From assembly GCF_017571475.1 (NCBI RefSeq), contig NZ_JAGETW010000002.1, positions 124,001-188,000 of the forward strand: DNA of 64,000 bases, written 5' to 3'. Position 1 is the stretch's first letter; each line of letters begins with the position of its first letter. The notes below the pieces were generated by a model that was given only the letters and a program-made list of their open reading frames with translations, had not been told where the DNA came from and did no database searches. The DNA is from Thiomicrorhabdus sp. 6S3-12 (GTDB lineage: Bacteria; Pseudomonadota; Gammaproteobacteria; Thiomicrospirales; Thiomicrospiraceae). The translations under genes and the position numbers were made by a program. This document shows, piece by piece, positions 18,832 to 28,649 of the stretch.

Positions 18832-18864
18832 ATCTGAATTCTGAATTGATTTAATTTAAAGCGA

Positions 18865-20097
18865 TTAAAACCAGGAATCGCCGTATTCTTTGACAAATTC
18901 GGCTCTATCCGAGGGGCGAACCTGATAACGACTGATACTGCCTTGTCCGTCGAAAAGATAGATTGAATCGCCTTCGACTTCAACGCGAACGATCTTATTG
19001 CCGTCGCCGTAATCATTACTGTGTTTAAAGCGCGACGACTCGGTTCCCTGCAACTTGCTCACCCAGTGCACATAGCCCCACTCGTCGGTAAGCAGCAAAT
19101 CTTCTTTATAAAACGCCAAATCGCCGATTGTCCGTCCTTTCATGGATTCCTGTTTCCATAAAGGCGCACCGCTTTTCGCGTCAAAAGCGTACAGAACGTC
19201 TTCGTCATCAACGACGTAAAGCGCATTCTCATCGACGACAAAATCGCGATAACCGGAAAGTTCGGTGACAAAAATAAAGTTACCGTTTTCCGGATTGATC
19301 GCAGCTAATTTACCATGAAAGCCGAGCGCATAAAGAACGCCGTCTTTATATTGAAGATTCGCCTGAATATCGACCATTCGTTCAAGATCGGTACGTCCGG
19401 AAGGAATCGCGATTCGGGTTTCCCAGATCAACTCCCCAGAGCTGGCGGAAAGCGCCTGAATCATTCCTGTTTCCCAAGCAACGAAAACCAATTCATCGGT
19501 CGGCAAAACCTGCGGCGAACCGCGCAGACTCAAACTCGGCATCTGATGCTCGGACACCCAGACAGTCTCTCCACTGTCACGATTCAGGGCATAAACTTTA
19601 CCATCGACTGTACGGGTAAAAATGAAGTTTCCATTGAGTGTCGGTTTGCCAAGCACCTCACTGGAAAGTTGTTTCTGCCACAAAACCCCACCGTTATCAG
19701 CATCAATCGCTTTCAAGCGGCCTTTTGCAGTACCGATAAGAATACGACCATTATCGCTATCCAGCGTCGGTCCGGAAGTAATCGCTTCGTCAAAACGCAC
19801 TTCCCACACCACTTGATCAGTCCATCGGCTTTGCGGATTTTTGCTCAACTTGCTCACATAACCTTGCGAATTGGCAACCACCAGTTGCTGCTGATCGTGA
19901 GCGATTGCCAGCCCGCGAGTATCTCCGTTAGGCATCGCCGACTGTTTCACGCTCCACTGCAGATCCATTGTCAGAGCAGAATCGATCTGTTCTTTAGGCG
20001 GCTCTTCCTTCTTAATAGTTGAAGAACAACCGCTCATCAGAGCGACCGCGCCACTCAATAAAACGACAGAAAGGAGTTGAGTCTTTTTAAATTTCAT
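18865..20097 (-). CDS. bamB: Outer-membrane assembly lipoprotein BamB
   Basis: 410 residues. A lipoprotein signal with lipobox LMSGC places Cys24 as the lipidated residue. The rest is an eight-bladed PQQ-type beta-propeller (repeats such as GRILIGTAKGRLKAIDADNGGVLWQK). It is a periplasmic scaffold lipoprotein of the BAM complex, which inserts outer-membrane proteins. It follows yfgM by 54 bases, as in E. coli. Confidence 0.96.
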   Translation of the reverse strand: MKFKKTQLLSVVLLSGAVALMSGCSSTIKKEEPPKEQIDSALTMDLQWSVKQSAMPNGDTRGLAIAHDQQQLVVANSQGYVSKLSKNPQSRWTDQVVWEVRFDEAITSGPTLDSDNGRILIGTAKGRLKAIDADNGGVLWQKQLSSEVLGKPTLNGNFIFTRTVDGKVYALNRDSGETVWVSEHQMPSLSLRGSPQVLPTDELVFVAWETGMIQALSASSGELIWETRIAIPSGRTDLERMVDIQANLQYKDGVLYALGFHGKLAAINPENGNFIFVTELSGYRDFVVDENALYVVDDEDVLYAFDAKSGAPLWKQESMKGRTIGDLAFYKEDLLLTDEWGYVHWVSKLQGTESSRFKHSNDYGDGNKIVRVEVEGDSIYLFDGQGSISRYQVRPSDRAEFVKEYGDSWF

Positions 20098-20151
20098 CCT
20101 ATTCCTTTTAAGCAGTCACTCTGCTGTCTGCAATAACTCGGCCAGTTCCTC

Positions 20152-20793
20152 TTACTGGGCCAAGTCATCCAATTGAATCTGCGCTAAGCCGCGTAAATTG
20201 TCATCAGCACTTTCGTTACCGATCACCGCATTAAAGGCCTCGGTTGCCTTATCGCTGTTTCCTTCGGCCAAGGCCAGAATACCGGCATAATAATCCACAT
20301 TCGCTTGTTCCGACAGGGAAACTTTGGCCGATTTCAACTCATCCAACGCCTTTTGCGCTGCACTGTAATTTTTCTGGTCCAGATAAACACGCGCCAGACG
20401 CAGTTTAGCAATCGCTTTCACCTCGGCATCGGTTGCATTTTGCTCAACCCAGTTAAACTTTTCGATCGCACTTTCCTGCTTCCCCTGCTCCAGTTCAAAC
20501 TTGGCGTACATTAATGCCGCTGCCGCCGCGTATGGGCTTTGTGGCTCTTCCTGCATCAATTTCAGAGCCTCACGCGAAACCTCGCCAAACGAACCTCTTT
20601 CGGCATTGATCTGCAAAGCTTCAAAAGTAACAGAAGCATTCGCCGCAGAAACATACTGAGTGTTACTCCAGTAACGCCATCCGGATGCAGCCAGCACCGC
20701 CAGTAGAACCGCGATCAACAAAGTAGTGCCATTCTTTTTCCACCAGGCCTTTATCGCATCAATCTGCTCTTCTTCAGTCTCATAACGGCTCAT
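20152..20793 (-). CDS. yfgM: YfgM-type TPR protein, SecYEG-associated
   Basis: 213 residues: an N-terminal cytoplasmic stretch (YETEEEQIDAIKAWWKKNG), one transmembrane helix (TLLIAVLLAVLAASGWRYW) and a periplasmic tetratricopeptide domain. E. coli YfgM binds the SecYEG translocon and links it to periplasmic chaperones. Length, layout and the hisS-yfgM-bamB order agree. Confidence 0.93.
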   Translation of the reverse strand: MSRYETEEEQIDAIKAWWKKNGTTLLIAVLLAVLAASGWRYWSNTQYVSAANASVTFEALQINAERGSFGEVSREALKLMQEEPQSPYAAAAALMYAKFELEQGKQESAIEKFNWVEQNATDAEVKAIAKLRLARVYLDQKNYSAAQKALDELKSAKVSLSEQANVDYYAGILALAEGNSDKATEAFNAVIGNESADDNLRGLAQIQLDDLAQ

Positions 20794-20866
20794 GAAAAGT
20801 CCTCTTTCTCAATTAGATTCATTCTAGTAAGTAATAATTAACAGTAATAGCGCTCAGCGGATCAAT

Positions 20867-22141
20867 TTACATATCCAGAAGCGGCTGCATGTAATCGACC
20901 AGCTCATCCCAGGCGACAGTCTTTTGCTCGCCTTCCTCACGCAGAGGCTTCACTGCCGCCACCTGCTGTTCGACTTCCTGATCGCCCAATACGATTGCAT
21001 AGGCCGCGCCGGATTTATCCGCTTTCTTAAACTGACTTTTGAAGCTGCCGCCACCGATATTCATCTGCACATTGGCCTGCGGAAACGCTTCACGCAGTGA
21101 TTCTGCCAGAACCATTCCCGGACGGGTAACTTTTTCGCCCAGCAACACCAGGAAAATATCCGCCTGACGCTGCGGCGGAACCAGGTTTTTATCCATCAGC
21201 AAAGCGACCAGACGTTCGATGCCCATTGCAAAGCCGACAGCCGGAGTCGCCTTGCCGCCGATCTGTTCGACCAACCCATCGTAACGGCCGCCGGCACAGA
21301 CCGTACCTTGAGCACCCAGTTCGGTGGTAACCCACTCAAAAACCGTGCGATTGTAGTAATCCAGACCGCGCACCAGATTCGGATTAACGACATACTCGAT
21401 TCCGCAGTCGTCAAGATGTGCCTTAACTTCTTCAAAGTGCTGCAGACAATCCTCATCCAGATGATCGATCAGTTTTGGAGCCTGTTCGATCAGGTCTTTC
21501 ATCTCAGGATTTTTGCTGTCGAGAATACGCAACGGATTAGAATCGAGTCGGCGCAGAGAATCTTCATCCAACTGCTCTTTATGTTCGCTGAAATAATCGA
21601 CTAAAATCTGACGGTACGCCATACGCGCTTCATTGGATCCGAGCGTATTGATCTGCAACTCGAGATTTTCCAGCCCAAGTTGCTCCCATAAACGGGCGCT
21701 CAAAATAATCAATTCTGCGTCGATTTGACCTTCTGGCAATCCGAACACTTCCACACCAAACTGATGGAACTGACGGTAACGTCCTTTTTGCGGACGCTCG
21801 TAACGGAACATAGGACCGGTGTAATACAGTTTCTGGACCTGATTATGCGTCAGGCCGTTTTGGATTACCGCTCGCACGCAACCGGCCGTCCCTTCCGGGC
21901 GCAGCGTCAGGCTATCACCGTTACGGTCGGCAAAAGTGTACATCTCTTTTTCGACAATATCCGTCACTTCGCCGATGGAGCGGGCAAACAATTCGGTCTT
22001 TTCCACCAAAGGCAAACGAATCGAATGATAACCGTATTGATGTAAAACGTTTTCCGACGTTTTTACTAAATAATCAAAAGCTTCCGCATTGTCTGCAAAA
22101 ATATCATTCATGCCGCGAATCGCGGTAATTTTGTTGGCCAT
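20867..22141 (-). CDS. hisS: Histidyl-tRNA synthetase
   Basis: 424 residues, class II synthetase. Motif 2 is near [26 protein letters not shown], the histidine-specific [15 protein letters not shown] and CAGGRYDGL loops are present, followed by motif 3 ([11 protein letters not shown]) and a C-terminal anticodon-binding domain. In most relatives ispG lies between rodZ and hisS; here only 50 bases separate them. Confidence 0.98.
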   Translation of the reverse strand: MANKITAIRGMNDIFADNAEAFDYLVKTSENVLHQYGYHSIRLPLVEKTELFARSIGEVTDIVEKEMYTFADRNGDSLTLRPEGTAGCVRAVIQNGLTHNQVQKLYYTGPMFRYERPQKGRYRQFHQFGVEVFGLPEGQIDAELIILSARLWEQLGLENLELQINTLGSNEARMAYRQILVDYFSEHKEQLDEDSLRRLDSNPLRILDSKNPEMKDLIEQAPKLIDHLDEDCLQHFEEVKAHLDDCGIEYVVNPNLVRGLDYYNRTVFEWVTTELGAQGTVCAGGRYDGLVEQIGGKATPAVGFAMGIERLVALLMDKNLVPPQRQADIFLVLLGEKVTRPGMVLAESLREAFPQANVQMNIGGGSFKSQFKKADKSGAAYAIVLGDQEVEQQVAAVKPLREEGEQKTVAWDELVDYMQPLLDM

Positions 22142-22191
22142 ATGGGGTCAATCTCTACTAAAACGATGTAATTTTAATTTAAGGTTGTTGT

Positions 22192-22695
22192 TTAAGGGGT
22201 ACTCGACTCGGAAGCGTTCGGTAACTGCGGAGTCAAAAGTTGTTGCGCCGGCTCTTCAGCATTAAGCGTCGGCGTCGATTCCGGCCATACCAGCCAGAGA
22301 ATCGCTGCAATGACTGCCAGACCCAGCGTATAGATCAGCAGTCGTCCAATCGCCCGCGCAAAAAACGGTTTCTGGTCATCGTAGCTGTAATAACGCTGCA
22401 CCGAATGCAAATCGCTGACTACGGTAGTATTCGACGGAAAATAACTTTCAACTTTCTCTGAAGGAATTTCAAGCATGGCCGCATAGTTGCGCACATAACC
22501 ACGTTCGAACGGTGTCAGGTTCAGCGGATCTAATTCAGCGCTTTCCAGGAAGTTCAACTGATCCAGCGACATATTCAATTGACTGGACGCCATTTCCAGC
22601 GTCAAGTGCTGCGACTCTCGTGTCTCTTTGAGCAACTCGTGCAATTGAATCGTTTCAATGGTTTTTTCAGCCGCAGCATTGTCAACCTGTGTCAT
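22192..22695 (-). CDS. rodZ: RodZ-like protein without its C-terminal domain
   Basis: 167 residues. The N-terminal helix-turn-helix (LHELLKETRESQHLTLEMASSQLNMSLDQLNFLE) and following PFERGYVRNYAAMLEI match RodZ (HTH_25), and a transmembrane helix lies at about 116-137. Full RodZ proteins are around 330 residues with a periplasmic beta-domain (DUF4115) that is absent here; only a 30-residue Pro/Ser-rich tail remains. RodZ links MreB to the rod complex; the cytoplasmic HTH that binds MreB is kept. It sits in the conserved rlmN-rodZ-hisS order. Confidence 0.85.
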   Translation of the reverse strand: MTQVDNAAAEKTIETIQLHELLKETRESQHLTLEMASSQLNMSLDQLNFLESAELDPLNLTPFERGYVRNYAAMLEIPSEKVESYFPSNTTVVSDLHSVQRYYSYDDQKPFFARAIGRLLIYTLGLAVIAAILWLVWPESTPTLNAEEPAQQLLTPQLPNASESSTP

Positions 22696-22719
22696 ACCGC
22701 AAGAACCTCTTTTCTATCT

Positions 22720-23868
22720 TTAGTTGGCAGTTTTATTTAAATTCAATTCCACCCGATGCACCGTTCGCTTGGTGCGATCGCTTACCTTACCCGCGAGTTG
22801 CCCGCATGCCGCATCAATGTCGTCACCACGGGTTTTACGAACCGTCACGTTCAGCCCACCCTCTTCCAGAACTTCTCGGAAACGGTGAATGGCATTATTC
22901 GATGAGCGCTGGTAATCGGTGTTCGGGAAAGGGTTAAAAGGAATCAAGTTCACCTTACACGGCAGATCCCCCAGAAGATCAACCAACTGTTGCGCATGTT
23001 CGACACGATCGTTCAATTTATCGATCATGACATACTCAACCGTAACGTGTTTTTTACTGTGCCCGCCTTCAACAAAACGATACAGACTCGGCATCAGAAC
23101 TTCGAGCGGATATTTTTTATTGATCGGCACCAGAATATCGCGCAGCTCGTTATTCGGAGCATGCAGCGAAATCGCCAAAGAGACATCAAGCTCATGCTTG
23201 ATGCGGTCGATTGCCGGTACCACACCGGCGGTACTGATCGTTACACGGCGTTTTGACAAGCCGTAGGCAAAATCATCCATCAAGATGCGTGCCGCTGGAA
23301 AAACATGAGTGACATTCAGCAGCGGCTCACCCATTCCCATGAAGACTACATTGGTAATGCGGCGCTCTTCTTTCGGAAGACAGCCTAATGCTTTGTTGGC
23401 AACCCACATCTGAGCAACGATTTCCCAGTTCTCTAGATTGCGGTTAAAGCCTTGCTTTCCGGTCGAGCAAAAACTGCAATCCAGCGCACAACCGACCTGT
23501 GAAGAGATACACAGAGTTCCGCGGTTTTTTTCAGGAATAAACACTGTCTCGATCGAGTTGTGATGATCCACTTCCAGAAGCCACTTAATCGTACCGTCAT
23601 TGGAGTGCTGCTCGGCAACAATTTTAGGCGTGCGGATAAGCGCTATCTTTTTGAGCTTTTCACGCAGAGACTTGCTCAAGTTGGTCATTTCATCGAAATC
23701 ACTGACCCCGAACTGATGAATCCATTTCATTACCTGTCCGGCACGAAAAGGCTTCTCGCCCGCTTCCTTGAAGAAGGTCTCCATCGCTTCACGATCCATA
23801 CCAAGCAGATCAAGCTTTGAATCGGAATGCTGTAACTCGGTGACTTGTTCAGAATTTTGCTGGGTCAT
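22720..23868 (-). CDS. rlmN: 23S rRNA A2503 / tRNA A37 C2-methyltransferase
   Basis: 382 residues. A radical-SAM enzyme with the cluster motif [15 protein letters not shown], an N-terminal HhH-like region, and the two catalytic cysteines of the family (the C-terminal one in AACGQLAGK). [11 protein letters not shown] binds SAM. It methylates A2503 of 23S rRNA and A37 of some tRNAs. It follows ndk by only five bases, clearly one operon. Confidence 0.98.
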   Translation of the reverse strand: MTQQNSEQVTELQHSDSKLDLLGMDREAMETFFKEAGEKPFRAGQVMKWIHQFGVSDFDEMTNLSKSLREKLKKIALIRTPKIVAEQHSNDGTIKWLLEVDHHNSIETVFIPEKNRGTLCISSQVGCALDCSFCSTGKQGFNRNLENWEIVAQMWVANKALGCLPKEERRITNVVFMGMGEPLLNVTHVFPAARILMDDFAYGLSKRRVTISTAGVVPAIDRIKHELDVSLAISLHAPNNELRDILVPINKKYPLEVLMPSLYRFVEGGHSKKHVTVEYVMIDKLNDRVEHAQQLVDLLGDLPCKVNLIPFNPFPNTDYQRSSNNAIHRFREVLEEGGLNVTVRKTRGDDIDAACGQLAGKVSDRTKRTVHRVELNLNKTAN

Positions 23869-23873
23869 TTACG

Positions 23874-24290
23874 TTAGCCACAAATCTCGATCGTGCTAAA
23901 GAAGTAGGCAATTTCACGGGCTGCACTTTCTGGAGAATCCGAGCCATGTGCAGAATTTTCACGGACCGACAGCGCGTAATCTGCACGAATCGTCCCTTCT
24001 ACTGCTTTAGCCGGATCGGTCGCGCCCATGATCTCACGGTTTTTGGCGATCGCATCTTCCCCTTCGAGAACCTGAACAATAACAGGAGCGGAAATCATAT
24101 ACTCAATCAAAGGCTCGTAGAAATCCCGGCCTTTATGTTCCGCGTAGAAACCTTCCGCCTGCTCACGGCTTAAACGAATCATTTTGGAAGCAACCACTCT
24201 CAGTCCGTTACGTTCGAAACGCTGCAAAATCTCACCGATTAAATTACGTTTTACCGCATCGGGTTTAATAATCGAAAAAGTCCTTTCCAT
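23874..24290 (-). CDS. ndk: Nucleoside diphosphate kinase
   Basis: 138 residues from the ATG at 24290 ([16 protein letters not shown]); an ATG one codon earlier and a GTG at 24299 are in frame, but AGGTG is best spaced for 24290. It transfers phosphate between nucleotides. The catalytic His lies in [12 protein letters not shown]. Order iscA-ndk-rlmN agrees with related genomes. Confidence 0.98.
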   Translation of the reverse strand: MERTFSIIKPDAVKRNLIGEILQRFERNGLRVVASKMIRLSREQAEGFYAEHKGRDFYEPLIEYMISAPVIVQVLEGEDAIAKNREIMGATDPAKAVEGTIRADYALSVRENSAHGSDSPESAAREIAYFFSTIEICG

Positions 24291-24402
24291 CATCTTCACC
24301 TTAGAAATTTGAATTGCCGTATTTTAACAGGGATTGCCATCGGATGCAGAAAAACAAAAGCCCCAGTCCATGCTGAGGCTTTGACAATCACAGATATGCG
24401 AT

Positions 24403-24729
24403 TTAAACCGTAAAAGACTCTCCGCAACCGCAGCTGTCCTTCACATTCGGGTTATTAAACTCAAACCCCTCATTGAGCAAACTTTCGCGAACGTAGTCAA
24501 TCTCCATGCCATCAATGTTACCAAGACTTTTGGAGTCGACCACCACTTTTACGCCGTGACTTTCAAACACCTGATCATCGCCGTTAATTTCATCCGCATA
24601 ATCAACAACATAGGCAAAACCAGCACAACCGCTTACCTTTGTCGCGACTCGAAGACCCAATCCGCTTCCACGCTTGGCAAGCATAGTGTTGACACGTTCC
24701 GCCGCCGCTTCGGTTAAGGTGACCGCCAT
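24403..24729 (-). CDS. iscA: Iron-sulfur cluster assembly protein IscA
   Basis: 108 residues, A-type carrier with the three conserved cysteines: one in [14 protein letters not shown] and two in the C-terminal SCGCGESF. It receives and delivers 2Fe-2S and 4Fe-4S clusters. It directly follows iscR, but iscS, iscU, hscB, hscA and fdx are missing between them. IscA and ErpA cannot be separated with certainty by eye; the iscR neighbour favours IscA. Confidence 0.88.
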   Translation of the reverse strand: MAVTLTEAAAERVNTMLAKRGSGLGLRVATKVSGCAGFAYVVDYADEINGDDQVFESHGVKVVVDSKSLGNIDGMEIDYVRESLLNEGFEFNNPNVKDSCGCGESFTV

Positions 24730-24805
24730 AATTACTCCTTCAGACAGTTTTCGGTAAGTCGAGCGAGTAATTATAGCAAATTGCAGTCAACGGCAAACAC
24801 AGCTG

Positions 24806-25237
24806 TTAACCAAATTTCACTTCGGCAATATTGGTTTGCTTCTGATCAATGATGGATTGAATGGAAATACCTTTAAGGAAAGAGTCAATGGTCTCGCTCA
24901 GCTCTGTCCACAATTCGTGCGACAGACACATATCGCCATCGTGACAATTCTGTTTGCCTTTACACTTACGCGCATCAACATGCTCATCCACCGCATGGAT
25001 AATCTGGCTGACTGAAATTTCACGAGCGTGACGGCTCAGGCGGTAACCGCCTCCCGGACCACGAGCTGAAGAGACAAGCTGGGCACGCTTCAATTTTGCA
25101 AAAAGCTGCTCCAGATAGGATAGAGAAATCCCTTGACGTTCTGAGATCAATGAAAGGGTTACTGCGCCCTTTTCCTGATTCAATGCAATGTCGATCATTG
25201 CCGTTACCGCATAACGGCCTTTGGAAGTAATTTTCAT
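24806..25237 (-). CDS. iscR: Fe-S cluster regulator IscR
   Basis: 143 residues from the ATG at 25237 (MKITSKGRYAVTAMID), the family's normal start; the frame is open 29 codons further up but lacks family similarity there. Rrf2-type winged helix. The cluster ligands are seen as C-X5-C-X5-C-X2-H in KCKGKQNCHDGDMCLSH, so it should bind a 2Fe-2S cluster. It represses its own operon in the holo form. A candidate type 1 operator lies at 25260-25282. Confidence 0.96.
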   Translation of the reverse strand: MKITSKGRYAVTAMIDIALNQEKGAVTLSLISERQGISLSYLEQLFAKLKRAQLVSSARGPGGGYRLSRHAREISVSQIIHAVDEHVDARKCKGKQNCHDGDMCLSHELWTELSETIDSFLKGISIQSIIDQKQTNIAEVKFG

Positions 25238-25259
25238 CGTTGTAGCACCTTTATCTATC

Positions 25260-25282
25260 TCGCCGATCCAATTGGTCGGGAG
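25260..25282 (-). promoter_or_regulatory. Candidate type 1 IscR operator
   Basis: CCGAT-N7-GTCGG on the plus strand (25263-25279), i.e. CCGAC-N7-ATCGG on the minus strand, close to the dyad CCGAC-N7-GTCGG of type 1 IscR sites, 23-45 bases before the iscR start. One base of ten in the half-sites deviates. Consistent with autorepression. Confidence 0.4.
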
Positions 25283-25459
25283 TAAAATATTTTTAATATG
25301 AGAATGAAATCCTACAATAACCATGAAAATTATACAACTATTTTGCAGCCACTAAAAATCTCCTCGACCATTAGCTGAATGCAACCTCAATATTTTTACT
25401 TAAACCAAAAAGACAAGTACCACCCAACCCTTTACATCTTATGAGGTACAAATAAAAAA

Positions 25460-25501
25460 CCCCGGCTATATCACTGAAAACATTCAGAAATAGAGCCGGG
25501 G
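25460..25501 (-). terminator. Terminator of trmJ-cysE before iscR
   Basis: CCCCGGCT and AGCCGGGG pair with an inner CTGAA/TTCAG helix. On the minus strand TTTTTTATTTG follows. It separates cysE from iscR; the rest of 25283-25459 is AT-rich promoter sequence without a gene. Confidence 0.8.
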
Positions 25502-25527
25502 CTTTAATTAAACAGATATTTAAGTGA

Positions 25528-26313
25528 CTAGTCTTTATGCTTCAGGTGCGCAGCCTGTTCCGGATCGCTCGGCTCCAGCACCGCATCATCCAGCTTCGGC
25601 AACTCCATATCAATTTCGGTACCGCCGAGACGAGCTAACTCTTGCGCCATTTTCTCCAGCTTCTCGTCCTGAACCTGAATATGATCCAACAGGCTATAGA
25701 TTGCTTTCTCGACCGGATCCGACATCTCCTGACTGACGCCGTAAGCATCAAAACCGATCTTCTGCGCCATTTTCTGGCGTCGTTCTTTCACATCTTCGCT
25801 CTTGGCATTAACTATGCGCCCCGGAATTCCGACCACGGTCTGTCCGGCTTCGACCGGCTTGAGCACTACCGCATTAGAACCGATTCGAACATCATCGCCA
25901 ACAACAATCGGACCAAGCACTTTGGCGCCCGCCCCGACAACCACGCCATTCCCCAAAGTCGGGTGGCGCTTGCCCGGCTGCCACGACGTTCCGCCGAGAG
26001 TCACGCCGTGATAAAGTGTGCAGTCATCGCCGATTTCAGCCGTTTCCCCGATGACGACTCCCATACCGTGATCGATAAAAAAACGGTCACCGATCTTCGC
26101 AGCCGGATGAATTTCGATCCCGGTCAACCACCGGGCAAAACCCGAAAGCCAGCGAGCCAACCACTTTAAACGCCACCCCCAAAAGGTATGCGCCAAGCGG
26201 TAAAAAAGAATCGCATGCAACCCGGGATAGGTAGTCAAAACTTCAAAAGTATTACGTGCCGCCGGATCACGGTCGAAAACGCAGTTAATATCCGATTTTA
26301 AACGTTTAAACAT
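25528..26313 (-). CDS. cysE: Serine O-acetyltransferase
   Basis: 261 residues. It acetylates serine with acetyl-CoA for cysteine synthesis. The left-handed beta-helix hexapeptide domain is evident ([44 protein letters not shown]), with the catalytic His in DHGMG. The N-terminal helical part is short, as in the CysE/EpsC type found next to iscR in Pseudomonas- and Azotobacter-like loci. It lies 20 bases after trmJ and makes substrate for the sulfur donor of Fe-S clusters. Confidence 0.96.
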   Translation of the reverse strand: MFKRLKSDINCVFDRDPAARNTFEVLTTYPGLHAILFYRLAHTFWGWRLKWLARWLSGFARWLTGIEIHPAAKIGDRFFIDHGMGVVIGETAEIGDDCTLYHGVTLGGTSWQPGKRHPTLGNGVVVGAGAKVLGPIVVGDDVRIGSNAVVLKPVEAGQTVVGIPGRIVNAKSEDVKERRQKMAQKIGFDAYGVSQEMSDPVEKAIYSLLDHIQVQDEKLEKMAQELARLGGTEIDMELPKLDDAVLEPSDPEQAAHLKHKD

Positions 26314-26332
26314 GACTTCTTATCCTTCCCCC

Positions 26333-27100
26333 TTACTTCTTGGGCTCATCACCCAGTTTTCGTTGGGTTGCACTGAGAATTCCACGTAAAATATCCACTT
26401 CTTTCACATCCAGCTCGGCGCGGTTGAAGAGGCGACGCATACGGCGCATAAAACGTGCATTTTTAGCCGGATCGAGAAAACCGATATCCTGCAAAGCAAC
26501 AAACAAATGATCGTAAAACCCTTCCAACTGATCATTGGTCGCCAATTGGTGACGGTAACCGTTACGTTTAACCGACTCAATTTCGGTCGCCATCAGGCAC
26601 TCGTAAGAGAAAACCTGCACTGCCGCACTGATATTGAGCGAGCTGTAAGTCGGGTTACTCGGGATATGAGACAGATAGTTACACAAATCCATCTCGGAAT
26701 TACTCAACCCAGAATCCTCGCGACCGAAAACAATGGCGACCGGCGCCGCACCGTCTGCCTGAACGGTTTTTAAGGCCAACTCCGCGGTTTGCCGTACATC
26801 CAGTTGTGGCCAGGAAACCTTACGTAAACGGGCACTGGCACCAAAAACCAGTTGCACACCATGCAACGCTTCTTCAAGCGTCGGTACTACCTTGGCCGCC
26901 GTCAATACATCCGTAGCACTGGAAGCCCTGGAGGAAGCCTCCTGAGACGGATAGCTGCGGGGATTGACCAGAACCAACTGACTTAATCCCATATTTTTCA
27001 TAGCACGCGCCACACCGCCAATATTCCCTGGATGAGAGGTTTCAACCAGTACGATACGGATTTTCGCTAGACGCGGATCAAGGCAGTAGTCTTCAATCAT
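26333..27100 (-). CDS. trmJ: tRNA (Cm32/Um32) 2'-O-methyltransferase
   Basis: 255 residues from the ATG at 27100; a TTG at 27148 is in frame but lies near a TATAAC box that probably belongs to the promoter. SPOUT-fold enzyme that methylates residue 32 of tRNA anticodon loops. Motifs: RIVLVETSHPGNIGGVARAMKNMG at the N-terminus and the SAM-knot motifs IVFGREDSGLSN and YSSLNISAAVQVFSYE. Divergent from suhB, the usual gammaproteobacterial arrangement. Confidence 0.95.
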   Translation of the reverse strand: MIEDYCLDPRLAKIRIVLVETSHPGNIGGVARAMKNMGLSQLVLVNPRSYPSQEASSRASSATDVLTAAKVVPTLEEALHGVQLVFGASARLRKVSWPQLDVRQTAELALKTVQADGAAPVAIVFGREDSGLSNSEMDLCNYLSHIPSNPTYSSLNISAAVQVFSYECLMATEIESVKRNGYRHQLATNDQLEGFYDHLFVALQDIGFLDPAKNARFMRRMRRLFNRAELDVKEVDILRGILSATQRKLGDEPKK

Positions 27101-27262
27101 CTCAATTCTCTGTGCTATTTGGTTATAATCGGCAGCATCTGACAACACCTATAACGCCGCCGGCATTTTGGGGCAAATATTGTACCCTTTTCCAGGCAAG
27201 CATATCAGCCCGAGTGCAGAAAGGCCGGCAATTAAAGCAAACACAGCCCTAAAAGGATCTTT

Positions 27263-28069
27263 ATGCACCCTTATCTAAACATCGCCACCGAAGCCGCTCA
27301 AGCAGCTGGTAAAGTTATTCGCTATTATCAGGAGCGCTTCGATCAGATCAGCGTAGAACACAAAGGCCGCAACGACTATGTCAGCCAATGCGATCTGGAA
27401 GCGGAGCAGGCAATCATCAAAACCATTCGCAAATACCATCCGAACCACGCCGTTCTCGCCGAGGAGACTGGGAGACAAAAAGGGGACAACACCTCAAAAG
27501 TCGAGTGGATTATTGACCCTTTGGACGGTACGACCAATTTCCTCCACCAGTTCCCACAGTATGCGGTTTCAATCGCCGTACGCGAAAACGGCAAACTGAC
27601 GCATGCCGCCATCTACGACCCGGTTGCCGACGAACTGTTTACCGCCTCACGCGGTGCCGGAGCCTATCTGAATAAATTCCGCATTCGCGTCACCGATCAG
27701 AAATCGCTCACAGACTCTCTACTGGCCACCGGATTTCCGTACCATGATTTCACCTATATCGACGACTATCTGGCAAGCTTCAAAGCTTTCATGACCAGTA
27801 CAGCCGGAATTCGCCGCGCAGGTTCCGCTGCATTGGATCTGGCTTATGTCGCCTGCGGTCGTGTTGACGGTTTCTGGGAATTCAACCTCAAACCTTGGGA
27901 TATCGCTGCCGGAGCCCTGCTGATTAAAGAAGCCGGCGGCCTGGTAACAGACTTCAACGGTGGTGAAGACTACCTTGAAAGCGGAAACATCATGGCAGCC
28001 AACCCGAAACTCTACAAAGAGATGGCACAGGTTATCGGCAAAACCGTTTCCAAAGAGCGACGTCGATAA
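27263..28069 (+). CDS. suhB: Inositol-1-monophosphatase family protein SuhB
   Basis: 268 residues. The metal-binding motifs EETG (LAEETGRQKG), WIIDPLDGTTNF and the C-terminal KPWDIAAGALLIKEAGG are intact. It hydrolyses inositol phosphates, and E. coli SuhB also joins rRNA transcription antitermination complexes. AAGGAT before ATG. Divergent from trmJ. A TATAAT-like box near 27124 may be its -10. Confidence 0.95.
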   Translation: MHPYLNIATEAAQAAGKVIRYYQERFDQISVEHKGRNDYVSQCDLEAEQAIIKTIRKYHPNHAVLAEETGRQKGDNTSKVEWIIDPLDGTTNFLHQFPQYAVSIAVRENGKLTHAAIYDPVADELFTASRGAGAYLNKFRIRVTDQKSLTDSLLATGFPYHDFTYIDDYLASFKAFMTSTAGIRRAGSAALDLAYVACGRVDGFWEFNLKPWDIAAGALLIKEAGGLVTDFNGGEDYLESGNIMAANPKLYKEMAQVIGKTVSKERRR

Positions 28070-28087
28070 TTCTTAGCGACCAGAAAT

Positions 28088-28121
28088 GGCGACTAAAGGA
28101 AACAAAACGCTTTTAGTCGCC
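28088..28121. terminator. Hairpin between converging suhB and rimI
   Basis: GGCGACTAAA and TTTAGTCGCC, ten pairs around a 14-base loop. It begins 18 bases after the suhB stop and covers the rimI stop codon. U-tracts are short on both strands. Confidence 0.5.
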
Positions 28122-28610
28122 CTCTTGCAAAGGCAACGACATCAGAACCGCATCTTCTCTGCTTTCAACATAGTCATTAAGAACATCATCCCAGTCTTTA
28201 GACTGATAATAATCCTTGCGAACACCGTCTTCACGAAAACCCAGTTTACGATACAAAGCCCGTGCACGCTGATTCGACTCGCGAACCTCCAACAACACTA
28301 TATTAAAATCCGCCGCAAGCAACTGCTCAAGGAGCTTGGAAAACGCCAGAGTAGCCATCCCTCGCCCCTGACTTTCGGGACGAATGCAAAAATTTAACAG
28401 ATGCGCTTCATCCAGTACCGTCAAAAAACAGCTATATCCCTGAATCCGACCATCAATATCGCAAAAAACATAATTCACCCCCTGATCCAGACTATTCTCA
28501 AACCCCCTTCTGCTCCAGGGGAAATCGTACGCCTGCTGCTCGATCAGCAACACCTCATCAAGATCGGTCTCGTTCATGGAACGAAGGTAGCTTATTTTTT
28601 CCAAGGACAT
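28113..28610 (-). CDS. rimI: Ribosomal-protein-alanine N-acetyltransferase RimI
   Basis: 165 residues, GNAT fold with motif A (CIRPESQGRGMATLAFSKLLEQL) and ARALYRKLGFREDGVRKDYYQ. RimI acetylates the N-terminus of ribosomal protein S18. It follows a holD-like gene, as holD-rimI do in E. coli. TTG or ATG ambiguity is small; the ATG at 28610 gives MSLEKISYLRSMNETD. Confidence 0.93.
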   Translation of the reverse strand: MSLEKISYLRSMNETDLDEVLLIEQQAYDFPWSRRGFENSLDQGVNYVFCDIDGRIQGYSCFLTVLDEAHLLNFCIRPESQGRGMATLAFSKLLEQLLAADFNIVLLEVRESNQRARALYRKLGFREDGVRKDYYQSKDWDDVLNDYVESREDAVLMSLPLQEGD

Positions 28611-28649
28611 GAGTAGAAAATTATCCGAAAGAGAGCACAGTACACTCCG

